This document shows positions 54,371 to 62,534 of a stretch of 64,000 bases of DNA, piece by piece. The translations under genes and the position numbers were made by a program. Source of the DNA: Gordonia terrae. GTDB lineage: Bacteria > Actinomycetota > Actinomycetes > Mycobacteriales > Mycobacteriaceae. The stretch is from the NCBI RefSeq assembly GCF_001698225.1, contig NZ_CP016594.1, positions 682,001-746,000 of the forward strand, written 5' to 3'. The notes under the pieces were generated by a model that did no database searches, was not told the origin of the DNA, and saw nothing but the letters and a program-made list of their open reading frames with translations. Each line of letters begins with the position of its first letter. The stretch's first letter is position 1.

Positions 54371-54685
54371 CTCCATGTCCCGCTGATCGATGAGGCCATC
54401 ACGCGCCCGCTGTTCCTGATACGCCAGCCGGCCGATCCGATGCGCCACGACGGGTGCGGTGATCAGGGCGAAGAGCCCGGCGAGAACGAGCATCCCGCTG
54501 TCGACGTTGTCGCCGAGCCGCAGGACCGCACCGAGCAGGATGAGCAGAAGGCCGAAGGTCTGCGGTTTGGTGGCCGCATGCATGCGGCTCAGGGTGTCCG
54601 GGAAGCGGACGAGACCGATCGCGGCGGTGACCGCCATCAGGCAGCCGGTGAGGAGCAGCGTCGCGCTGATGATGTCGATGATCAT
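54353..54685 (-). CDS. mrpG: Multisubunit Na+/H+ antiporter subunit G
   Basis: A 110-residue membrane protein with three helices and the MnhG/PhaG core IGLVRFPDTLSRMHAATKPQTFGLLLIL. Subunit G is needed for Mrp antiporter assembly. Its start overlaps the mrpF stop (ATGA). Last gene of the mrp operon. Confidence 0.92.
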   Translation of the reverse strand: MIIDIISATLLLTGCLMAVTAAIGLVRFPDTLSRMHAATKPQTFGLLLILLGAVLRLGDNVDSGMLVLAGLFALITAPVVAHRIGRLAYQEQRARDGLIDQRDMESPDRD

Positions 54686-54945
54686 GTCTGGTCGTCCCGT
54701 ACTCGGAATCGCGCGATCGCGACCGATCCGACGAAGCTGAGCAGAGCCAGGGCCACGATCGCCGGGACGACCGTCGAATCGCGGCTGAACGCGGCCCACG
54801 TCCCCAGACCGCACATGCACAGCGCGATGAGCACGTCGAGCGCCACGAGCCGGTCCAGCGTGGTCGGACCGCGCAGGATCCGGACCATCGTCAGCACCGT
54901 GGCGACGAGCAGCATGGCTGCCGCGATCGTCCACACGTAGCTCAT
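54682..54945 (-). CDS. mrpF: Multisubunit Na+/H+ antiporter subunit F
   Basis: An 87-residue protein with three membrane helices and the MnhF motif VRILRGPTTLDRLVALDVL. Overlaps the neighbouring mrpE and mrpG genes by 4 bp each, as expected for one polycistronic unit. Confidence 0.93.
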   Translation of the reverse strand: MSYVWTIAAAMLLVATVLTMVRILRGPTTLDRLVALDVLIALCMCGLGTWAAFSRDSTVVPAIVALALLSFVGSVAIARFRVRDDQT

Positions 54946-55805
54946 GAGTCCCCCCGTTCCGTCTCGGCTGGTCGGTGGTCCGGCTCGGGCGCATCGGCGG
55001 AGTCCGTGGTCGAGGACGCCGTGTCGACCGAGCGGTCCACCGAGCGGACGTGGTGGAAGTCCTCGTCGATGCCGTGGAACGGACTCGGGTGCCATTCGCT
55101 GTCGCGCTCGAACGCCTTGATGAACATGCGCTCGACGTAGGCGACCTGATCGTAGAAGGCGCGGACCTTCTTCTCCGATCGGACATCGAAGACGTGAACG
55201 TAGAGCATCCGGCGGCGGTGGTCGATCTCCAGGACCATGGTGCCCGGCACCAGGTTCAGGTAGTCGACGGCCAGCGTCAGCACCATGTCGGACTTGATCG
55301 CGACGCGCACCCGGACGACCGCACCGAGCGGTGGGCGGCCCGGACGGATGGCCATCCACCCGATCTGCACACTCGACACGAAGAAGTCGACGATCAGGCG
55401 GAACACGAGCTGCAGCACCGACAGCGGATGGATGCGGCCCTCGACCGGGACCCGCGGCAACGGCAACACCGTCAGCACCAGCGTCGCCAGCACCACGCCA
55501 CCGATCACATTGGCCCAGGAGAGCGTGCCCCACAACAGAACCCAGACGAAGGTCAACCACGCGATGGTCCACAACCGGACCGCGACCTCACGACCGTCGC
55601 CACCCAGCCACCTCGGCAGGCGGGTGTGCGTCCGCAGCCAGACCAGCGCGCCGACGAAGTGCCAGAAGACGAACAGCAGCGACACCCGCCACACGTTGAT
55701 GACGAGGGACAGGACCGGCCCCTTGGTCGAGACCACCGGTGAGCGGCGCCTCGGCGAGTCGCCCGATCCCCGGTCGCGTTCGCTCGCGCGTTCCTCGGCG
55801 CTCAT
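54942..55805 (-). CDS. mrpE: Multisubunit Na+/H+ antiporter subunit E, extended
   Basis: A 287-residue subunit. The MnhE core spans about residues 60-230 (WLTFVWVLLWGTLSWANVIGG, then FRLIVDFFVSSVQIGWMAI and LNLVPGTMVLEID). Usual MrpE proteins have about 160 residues; this one has about 30 extra N-terminal charged residues and a C-terminal tail of about 55 residues rich in Asp, Ser and Thr. Overlaps mrpD and mrpF starts/stops by 4 bp. Confidence 0.9.
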   Translation of the reverse strand: MSAEERASERDRGSGDSPRRRSPVVSTKGPVLSLVINVWRVSLLFVFWHFVGALVWLRTHTRLPRWLGGDGREVAVRLWTIAWLTFVWVLLWGTLSWANVIGGVVLATLVLTVLPLPRVPVEGRIHPLSVLQLVFRLIVDFFVSSVQIGWMAIRPGRPPLGAVVRVRVAIKSDMVLTLAVDYLNLVPGTMVLEIDHRRRMLYVHVFDVRSEKKVRAFYDQVAYVERMFIKAFERDSEWHPSPFHGIDEDFHHVRSVDRSVDTASSTTDSADAPEPDHRPAETERGDS

Positions 55806-57418
55806 CGGGAACCACCTTCGCCCAGCACCGCGTCGACGTAGACGGCACGGTCGACGACGTCGGTCGCCGCATGGTCGGTGAAGTCGAAGATCGGTCCCGC
55901 CCACAGCGTCAGGACGAGTCCCGCCGCCACCATCGCCATCGTCGGCAGCACCATCATCACGGGCATGCGGCCGACGTCCTCGCGGTCGGAGAAGGCGGCG
56001 TCGTCGGCGCTCTCGTCGATGAGTGCGGAGGGGCCCTTGTCGGCGAGCTCGCCTTCGGGGGCGTCGGCGCGCGGCCGCCAGAAGCCCTTGGTCCAGATGC
56101 GGGCCATGACGTAGAGCGTGAGGAGGCTGGTGACCACCGAGCCGGCGACGAGAATCCAGGCCAGCACGGACCCGTCCTGGGTGCCGGCCTCGAGGAGTGC
56201 GACCTTGCCGATGAAGCCGGAGAACGGCGGGATGCCGCCGAGGTTCAGCGCGGGCACCAGGAACAGCACGGCCAGCAGTGGACTGGCGATGAGTCCGCCG
56301 AGTCGGCGGAGCGACGCCGAGCCGGCTTGCCGTTCGATCAGTCCGACGACCAGGAAGAGGGTCGTCTGCACGAGGATGTGGTGGGCGACGTAGTAGATCG
56401 CCGCCGACATCCCGAGGTCGGAGGACAGCGCGATGCCGAAGATCATGTAGCCGATGTGGCTGACGAGGGTGAAGGACAGCAGCCGTTTGATGTCGGCCTG
56501 GGCGATCGCGCCGAAGATGCCCACGAGCATCGTCAACAGTCCGGCGACCAGCATCACCGTGTCCATCGAGCCGCCGGGGAACAGCAGTGAGTGCGCGCGC
56601 ACGATCGCGTAGACGCCGACCTTGGTGAGCAGACCGGCGAACACGGCGGTGACCGGTGCCGGAGCGGTGGGGTAGGAGTCGGGCAGCCAGGTCGACAGCG
56701 GGAACACCGCGGCCTTGATGCCGAACGCGACGAGCAACACCGCGAACAGCGCGTTGCGGGTCCCGTCGGGGACGTCGTCGAGGCGGACGGCCATCTCGGC
56801 GAGGTTCAGGGTGCCGGTGGTGGCGTAGGCGAACGCGATGCCCGCCAGGAAGATCAGCGACGACACCATCGAGACCATCACGTACGAGGCGCCCGCACGG
56901 ACGCGCTCGGCACTGGCACCCAGGGTGAGTAGCACGTAACTCGCGGTCAGCAGGATCTCGAACGAGACGTACAGGTTGAACAGATCGCCGGCGAGGAACG
57001 CGTTGCACACGCCGGCGGTCAGGATCAGATAGGTCGGCAGGAAGATCGACGTCGGCTGCTGCGCCGTGCCGTCCCGGATACCCTGACCGATCGCGTAGAC
57101 GATGACGCACAGCAGCACGATCGTCGACACGACGAGCATGAGCGCCGCGAGCTGATCGACGACCAGCGTGATGCCGAGTGGTCCATTGGGTTTGCCCTTG
57201 TCGCCCCACCCGCCGATCGCGACCGCGAAGGTGCCGTGGCGATCGGTGAGGTAGAGCATGATGCACGACGCCACGAAAGCGACCGTGATGGCGACGATCG
57301 ACACGAATCGCTGGATCTTGGGACTGCGTCCGAGCAACAGCGAGATGGCGGCGGCGCCCAGCGGCACGAGGGTGGGCAGGGTGATCAGGACCGGAATCCA
57401 CGACTCTTGCGGGGTCAT
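55802..57418 (-). CDS. mrpD: Multisubunit Na+/H+ antiporter subunit D
   Basis: A 538-residue NuoN/NuoM-like proton-translocating subunit with about 14 membrane helices. Conserved segments are GIKAAVFPLSTWLPDSYPTAPAPVTA, with the functional Lys, and SFTLVSHIGYMIFGIAL. It is one of two antiporter-like subunits in Mrp complexes. A cytoplasmic loop near residue 465-490 is charged. Confidence 0.94.
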   Translation of the reverse strand: MTPQESWIPVLITLPTLVPLGAAAISLLLGRSPKIQRFVSIVAITVAFVASCIMLYLTDRHGTFAVAIGGWGDKGKPNGPLGITLVVDQLAALMLVVSTIVLLCVIVYAIGQGIRDGTAQQPTSIFLPTYLILTAGVCNAFLAGDLFNLYVSFEILLTASYVLLTLGASAERVRAGASYVMVSMVSSLIFLAGIAFAYATTGTLNLAEMAVRLDDVPDGTRNALFAVLLVAFGIKAAVFPLSTWLPDSYPTAPAPVTAVFAGLLTKVGVYAIVRAHSLLFPGGSMDTVMLVAGLLTMLVGIFGAIAQADIKRLLSFTLVSHIGYMIFGIALSSDLGMSAAIYYVAHHILVQTTLFLVVGLIERQAGSASLRRLGGLIASPLLAVLFLVPALNLGGIPPFSGFIGKVALLEAGTQDGSVLAWILVAGSVVTSLLTLYVMARIWTKGFWRPRADAPEGELADKGPSALIDESADDAAFSDREDVGRMPVMMVLPTMAMVAAGLVLTLWAGPIFDFTDHAATDVVDRAVYVDAVLGEGGSR

Positions 57419-58209
57419 CGGTCACCCCCGTCCTCGTCGGCATGCTTCTTCTTGTCCGGCCCGACCACGTCGCGGTCCGGCATCTCGTGCTGGTCGATGA
57501 CGGCGGGGTCGGCGTCGTCCTCGCCGGACCCGTCGGGAGGTGCGGTGGCAGCCTTTTGTCCCACCTCATCCGGACCGAGTTCGCCTGGTCCGTACACATC
57601 CGGCCCCGCCTCGCGGGCGGCGCTCTGCTCGGTGGTCTCGGGGTCCGGTTCTTCCTCCGCGCCGCCGATCTCGTCGACGACGTCGGAGTCGGTCGGCATG
57701 ATGTCGGTCTCGTACAGCGCGGCCTGGCGGGCGGCGGCCTGCTCCGGGGTCAGGGGATTGCCCTTGTCGTCGAAGTAGTCGCCGGTGGGCGTGTCCGAGT
57801 GGGTCAGCGGATCGTCGCTGCGGTCGCGGTCGGGCGCCGTGCCCAGTGAGCCGCTGAGGATCTTGACGTCCTCCTCGTCGTCCTCGACGTCGTCGTCGTC
57901 GCGGTTGATCACGAACAACCGGTAGACCAGTGCGAGCACGAAGGCGGCGACGCCCATCATGATGACGATCGCCGTCAGGACCATGCCCTGGGCGAGTGGA
58001 TCGGCGTCGGACGCGCGGTTCTCCGACGAGCGGCCCATGATCGGCGGATTCCCCATGCCGCCGGACACGACGATGATCATCAGGTTGAGCGCGTTGCCGA
58101 CGAGCAGGAGTCCGAACAGCATCCGGACCAGGCTGCGTTCCATCAGCAGGTACACCCCGCACGCCGCCATCGCGCCGACGACCAGCATCAGCGGGAGATT
58201 GGTGGTCAT
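57415..58209 (-). CDS. mrpC: Multisubunit Na+/H+ antiporter subunit C with long acidic tail
   Basis: A 264-residue subunit. Residues 1-115 are a standard NuoK-like MrpC (MLVVGAMAACGVYLLMERSLVRMLFG, then DPLAQGMVLTAIVIMMGVAAF). Residues about 118-264 form a hydrophilic, Asp/Glu/Pro-rich tail not found in typical MrpC (about 110-120 residues). The tail is in frame and has no membrane helix, so it should lie on the cytoplasmic side. Overlaps mrpA and mrpD by 4 bp. Confidence 0.92.
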   Translation of the reverse strand: MTTNLPLMLVVGAMAACGVYLLMERSLVRMLFGLLLVGNALNLMIIVVSGGMGNPPIMGRSSENRASDADPLAQGMVLTAIVIMMGVAAFVLALVYRLFVINRDDDDVEDDEEDVKILSGSLGTAPDRDRSDDPLTHSDTPTGDYFDDKGNPLTPEQAAARQAALYETDIMPTDSDVVDEIGGAEEEPDPETTEQSAAREAGPDVYGPGELGPDEVGQKAATAPPDGSGEDDADPAVIDQHEMPDRDVVGPDKKKHADEDGGDR

Positions 58210-61200
58210 CGGCTCACCTGCCCGCCGGCCGCGTTCGCTGCCTCGCCGGTGGTGTCACCGGTGGCGGCGCCGCTGCTCGAGGTGCCACCGTCGGAGTCAC
58301 TGATCCGCGCCGCGGTGCGGGCGATGGTGGTCTCCACGTCGAGCCGCGCGCCGAGACTGCGCAGCACGTCGAGCACGAGACCGACCACGATCAGGTAGAT
58401 GCCGAGATCGAAGAACAGAGCGGTGACGAACTTGATGTCGCCGAGGACGGGCACGGTGACCTCGAAGACCGCCGACGACAGCGCGGGCGCACCGAGGAAC
58501 ATCGAGACGATCGCAGTCGTCGCGGAGACGGCGAGGCCGGCACCCAGGATGCGGCCGGGTTCGATCGGCAGGGCTTCCCCGAGTTCGTAGCGTCCGCCCG
58601 CGAGGTAGCGCAGCACGAGCGCGAGACCCATGGTCAGGCCACCCGCGAAACCGCCGCCCGGCGCATTGTGACCGGCGTAGAAGAAGTAGATCGACAGCAC
58701 CACCATCGTCGGGAACAGCAGGCGGGTCGTGGCCTCCAGCACCATCGACCGGTGGCGCGGGTCGCGCAACCCGGAACCGAGCAGCCACGTGGTGCGGTCC
58801 GGTGGGACATGATCGTCGTCGTCCCCGTTGTCGCCGGCCTGCAACCGGGCGGCATCGGCCACGCGCGGCGCGGCCCCGAACCGGCGGTTGCGGAAGACCA
58901 TCGATGCCACGCCCGTGGCGGCCGCGATGAGCACCGAGACCTCGCCGAGGGTGTCCCAGGCGCGGATGTCGACGAGCAGGACGTTGACCGCGTTGGCGCC
59001 GTGGCCGAAGTCGTAGGCGGCCTCCGGGAGATCGACGTGAAGCGGTTCGGTCGAACGTGCCGACGCCGCGAACAGGCCGATGAGCACCAGCATGGCGCCG
59101 AAGGCGAGCCCGATCAGGGCGCGCAGCGGCTTGAACCCGGTGGCGTGACGCTTCTCCGGTTCGGCGGGCAGCTTGCGCAGCACGAGCACGAAGATGACCA
59201 GGGTCAGTGTCTCCACCAGGAACTGGGTGAGTGCGAGGTCCGGTGCGCCGTACAGCGCGAAGAGCATCGCGCAGCCGTAACCGGTGATGCCGACGACGAG
59301 CGTGGCCGCCAGGCGGTTGCGGAGGAGGACGGCGGACAGCGACGCGGCGACGATGCAGCCGCCGATCACCCATTGGACCGGGGTGGCGGTGTAGTCGATG
59401 CTCAACCGATCGCGAGCACCGGCGAACAGGACGATCGTCGGCAGCAGGATCGCGGTGCACAGGATGACGCCCTGTGTGACCGGCAGCGAACCGCGCTGGG
59501 TGTTGCGGGTCAGCAGCAGCGACAAGGTGTCGGCGCCGCGCAGCGTCGCGTCGTAGATGCGGTCGGCGTTCACCAGCGGGCGGAAGCCGAAGACCCGGTC
59601 ACGAACACGCCGGACGCCGAGGAACAGCGCAGCTCCGCCGACGATGACGATGATCGAGAAGACGACGGGCAGGCCGAACCCGTGCCACAGCGCGAGATGC
59701 TCGAGTTCGTGCCCGTAACCGTTGAGGGTCTCCGCATACGGTTCGAAGAGGCCGCCGAGCTGGGGACTGAACACGCCTGCCGCCACACCGGCAGCGGCGA
59801 GGGCGACCGGCGAGAAGTAGAACGGCCACGTCGGCGGGTGCATCTTGGCGACCGCCGGACTCGGGGTGTTGCGTACCTTGCGGCCGAACGCGCCCCACAG
59901 GAAGCGGAGCGTGTAGGCGCAGGTGATGATCGAGCCGACCAGCAGGACGATGTCGACGGCATGCGCCTGCCAGGAGACGAATGCACCGGTCTCCCACACC
60001 GACGCGAAGGCCGTCTCCTTGCCGACGAATCCGAGGGTGATCGGGATGCCGGCCATACTCGCCCCGGCCACGGCGGCCGTGACGGCCAGTCCCGGGAGTC
60101 GATGACCGAGGCGGGCGAGCTTGCGGACATCGCGGGTACCCGTCGAGTGGTCGATGATGCCGACGACCATGAACAGCGACGCCTTGAACAGAGCGTGTGC
60201 GACCAGCATGGCGATGCCGGCCATGGCGACGTTCGCGTCGCCGATGCCGACGAGCACCGCCATGAAACCGAGTTGCGACACGGTGCCGAACGCCAGGATG
60301 AGTTTGAGGTCGAGTTCACGCAACGAACGCCACCCGCCGAGCACCATCGTCACCAGGCCGAGTCCGACCACGGCGACCTGCCAGCTGATCGTCACCGAGA
60401 ACGCGGGGGCCAACCGGGCGATGAGGTAGATGCCCGCCTTGACCATCGCCGCCGCGTGCAGGTAGGCGCTGACCGGGGTGGGCGCGGCCATCGCGCCGGG
60501 CAGCCAGAAGTGGAACGGGACGATGGCCGACTTGGTGAGGGCGCCGATGAGCAGGAGCACGACCGCGATGTCGACGTAGACGCCGGTGGGCGGGGCCGAG
60601 ATGATCTCGGACAGCAGGTAGGTGCCCGACCGCTCGCCGAGCATGATGATGCCGACGAGCATCGCCAGACCGCCGAAGGTGGTGACCAGCAGGGCCTGCG
60701 TGGCGGATCGTCGAGCCGTCGCGCGCACCCCGTAGAAGCCGACGAGCATGAACGAGAGCACGGTGGTGAGCTCCCAGAACACGTAGAGCACGAGCATGTT
60801 GTCGGAGATGACTAGGCCGAACATGGCCGCGGCGAAGGCGACCATCTCGCCGCCGAACACCGCGACCCGGGGGCGGGCGTCGTCGAAGTAGTGGGCGCAG
60901 TAGCAGAGCACGAGCGCGCCGACCCCGAGGATGAGTACCGACAGGATCGCCGTCAGGGTGTCGAATCGGGTGACGATGTCCATCTGGAGCGATGGAACCC
61001 AGCTGACCGTCTCGACCCGGGCGGCGGCCGCGTCGGCCGGCGGCCAGTTGGCGATCACCCAGATCAGACCACCGAGCGGCGCGAGCGCGAGGACGTAGAA
61101 ACCGCGGGTGCCCATCCAGTGGATGACTGCGGGCGCGACGAGTGCGCACACTGCCAACGCAGCCAACACAGTGATCAAAAGGGCACTCCGTCTTTCTCCC

Positions 61201-61223
61201 GGCGGGGTGTCACGGGCGAACAC
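58206..61223 (-). CDS. mrpA: Multisubunit Na+/H+ antiporter fused subunits A and B
   Basis: About 990-1005 residues. The N-terminal NuoL-like half carries FAAAMFGLVISDNMLVLYVFWELTT and SAIVPFHFWLPGAMAAPTPVSAYLHAA. It is followed by MbhD/MbhE-like segments (ALYGAPDLALTQFLVETLTLVIFVLVLRK; VNVLLVDIRAWDTLGE) and a C-terminal MrpB domain (NAPGGGFAGGLTMGLALVLRYLAGG). The complex exchanges Na+ or K+ for H+ across the membrane. The start is uncertain: GTG 61223 or TTG 61178, the latter with GGAG 8 nt upstream. First gene of the operon. Confidence 0.93.
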   Translation of the reverse strand: MFARDTPPGERRSALLITVLAALAVCALVAPAVIHWMGTRGFYVLALAPLGGLIWVIANWPPADAAAARVETVSWVPSLQMDIVTRFDTLTAILSVLILGVGALVLCYCAHYFDDARPRVAVFGGEMVAFAAAMFGLVISDNMLVLYVFWELTTVLSFMLVGFYGVRATARRSATQALLVTTFGGLAMLVGIIMLGERSGTYLLSEIISAPPTGVYVDIAVVLLLIGALTKSAIVPFHFWLPGAMAAPTPVSAYLHAAAMVKAGIYLIARLAPAFSVTISWQVAVVGLGLVTMVLGGWRSLRELDLKLILAFGTVSQLGFMAVLVGIGDANVAMAGIAMLVAHALFKASLFMVVGIIDHSTGTRDVRKLARLGHRLPGLAVTAAVAGASMAGIPITLGFVGKETAFASVWETGAFVSWQAHAVDIVLLVGSIITCAYTLRFLWGAFGRKVRNTPSPAVAKMHPPTWPFYFSPVALAAAGVAAGVFSPQLGGLFEPYAETLNGYGHELEHLALWHGFGLPVVFSIIVIVGGAALFLGVRRVRDRVFGFRPLVNADRIYDATLRGADTLSLLLTRNTQRGSLPVTQGVILCTAILLPTIVLFAGARDRLSIDYTATPVQWVIGGCIVAASLSAVLLRNRLAATLVVGITGYGCAMLFALYGAPDLALTQFLVETLTLVIFVLVLRKLPAEPEKRHATGFKPLRALIGLAFGAMLVLIGLFAASARSTEPLHVDLPEAAYDFGHGANAVNVLLVDIRAWDTLGEVSVLIAAATGVASMVFRNRRFGAAPRVADAARLQAGDNGDDDDHVPPDRTTWLLGSGLRDPRHRSMVLEATTRLLFPTMVVLSIYFFYAGHNAPGGGFAGGLTMGLALVLRYLAGGRYELGEALPIEPGRILGAGLAVSATTAIVSMFLGAPALSSAVFEVTVPVLGDIKFVTALFFDLGIYLIVVGLVLDVLRSLGARLDVETTIARTAARISDSDGGTSSSGAATGDTTGEAANAAGGQVSR

Positions 61224-61251
61224 CCGCGGTCGCTACTTTACCGTTGCCCGT

Positions 61252-61680
61252 ATGTTCCGGTTCGACTGGCTCCGGCGTACCGCCGTCATCACCGCTGCTG
61301 TCCTGCTGGTATTCGGCCTCGTCGCGGGGTGCGCGGACGAGGAACAGGCCGGTCCGGACGGCGTCCCGCTGCCGTCGGACTTCCCGGTCACCCAGGTGCC
61401 GCTCATCGACGGCCACGTGCTCTCCGCCGGGGGCAGCCGCTCCGACGGCTGGGAGGTCACGGTGCAGGGTCCGGTGAATGCCGGCAACCAGCTCGAGGCC
61501 GCGACCGACACACTGGCCGAGGCGGGCTTCGCCGAGTCGCACCGCTCGACCGAGGGCGGCCAGTCGGTGGTCGTGATGTCGGCGACCAAGGAGGGTGCAA
61601 CCTACTGGGTCCAGATCGGCGCGTCCCCACAGGCCGCGGGCGGCGGCTCGTCGGTCTTCTATCTGGTCAACGTGGAGTAG
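61252..61680 (+). CDS. Hypothetical lipoprotein
   Basis: A 142-residue lipoprotein with signal peptide RRTAVITAAVLLVFGLVAGC (lipobox VAGC at about residue 27). The mature part is small and mixed alpha/beta (DGWEVTVQGPVNAGNQLEAATDTLAEAGF; YWVQIGASPQAAGGGSSVFYLVNVE). No known domain is recognised. It diverges from the mrp operon. Confidence 0.75.
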   Translation: MFRFDWLRRTAVITAAVLLVFGLVAGCADEEQAGPDGVPLPSDFPVTQVPLIDGHVLSAGGSRSDGWEVTVQGPVNAGNQLEAATDTLAEAGFAESHRSTEGGQSVVVMSATKEGATYWVQIGASPQAAGGGSSVFYLVNVE

Positions 61681-61700
61681 CGCGCACCGCGGGGGTGCCA

Positions 61701-62534
61701 TCACGACGTTCGGCTGTGGTCCACGATCGCTATCGGGCAGCGCGTGCGATGCTGCGCCGCGCGTGCGACCGATCCCGCCCAGGCGGCGAAGGCGCTCCCT
61801 GCGCGTGGTCGGGTGACGACGAGCAACGACGCCTGCGGAACCGCCTCCCCGACGGCCCGGGACGGGTTGCCGTTGACCAGTTGCAGCGTCGTGGCGCAAC
61901 CGGGGAAGCGCCGACGCCACGGTTCGAGCAGCGCGTCGGCCCGCGCGTACACGGACTCGATCTGGGCAGGGGGAGCCGCGTCGGGTATCGCACACACCAC
62001 CGCCACCGCGTTGCCCGTGCCACCGGCGTACTCGAACGCGGTCGACAGGGCGAGGTCGGAAGGGGCGTCGACGTCGAGCGCGGCGACGACCGGACCGCCG
62101 GTTGCGAGGTTGCCGTACGGGACGGTCACGACGGTGCAGTGCGAGCGCCCCGAGAGCGCGGAGCTGATGCTTCCGGTGGTGAGACGCTCGATCAGTCCGG
62201 GCCGGTGATGACCCACGACCATCAGATCGACCTGGCTCGACAAGCGCGTGAGGAGCGGGATCGCGAAGTCGTGCTCGACGACGGTGTCGATGCGCAGGCC
62301 GGGATGGTGTGCGCCGAGGCGGCTGGCCACCGCGGACAGGTGGTCGACCGCTGCCCGCCGCGTGGCGGTCACGTCGAAGTCGAGCTCGAACTCGCTGAGA
62401 GGTTGCAGCGCCCCGGCGGCCGCGAATCCGTGGATCAACACCAAGCGGTCCCCGATGCGGGCCGAGGCGGCCGCCCAGCGGGCGGCCGCCTCGGATTCGG
62501 GACTCAGGTCCACCCCGACGGCGATGGTGTTCAT
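61701..62534 (-). CDS. Tandem universal stress protein (two UspA domains)
   Basis: A 277-residue protein with two Usp folds. The first (about 1-145) starts MNTIAVGVDLSPESEAAARWAA and has the ATP-binding segment VVGHHRPGLIERLTTGSISSALSGRSHCTVVTV. The second (about 150-277) starts VVAALDVDAPSDLALSTAFEYA, with a degenerate nucleotide loop (RPRAGSAFAAWAGSVARAAQHRTRCPIAIV). Mycobacterial relatives respond to hypoxia and stress. Its ATG overlaps the MFS gene stop (ATGA), so the two are co-transcribed. Confidence 0.88.
   Translation of the reverse strand: MNTIAVGVDLSPESEAAARWAAASARIGDRLVLIHGFAAAGALQPLSEFELDFDVTATRRAAVDHLSAVASRLGAHHPGLRIDTVVEHDFAIPLLTRLSSQVDLMVVGHHRPGLIERLTTGSISSALSGRSHCTVVTVPYGNLATGGPVVAALDVDAPSDLALSTAFEYAGGTGNAVAVVCAIPDAAPPAQIESVYARADALLEPWRRRFPGCATTLQLVNGNPSRAVGEAVPQASLLVVTRPRAGSAFAAWAGSVARAAQHRTRCPIAIVDHSRTS

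Noticed and set aside
58668-60815. 715-residue open frame on the plus strand opposite mrpA, and similar long frames opposite other genes (for example 15870-16994, 40739-41944, 41680-42750).
   Set aside because: High-GC DNA keeps antisense frames open. These translations are Arg/Gly/Asp-rich low-complexity without motifs, and the opposite strand has well-recognised genes.
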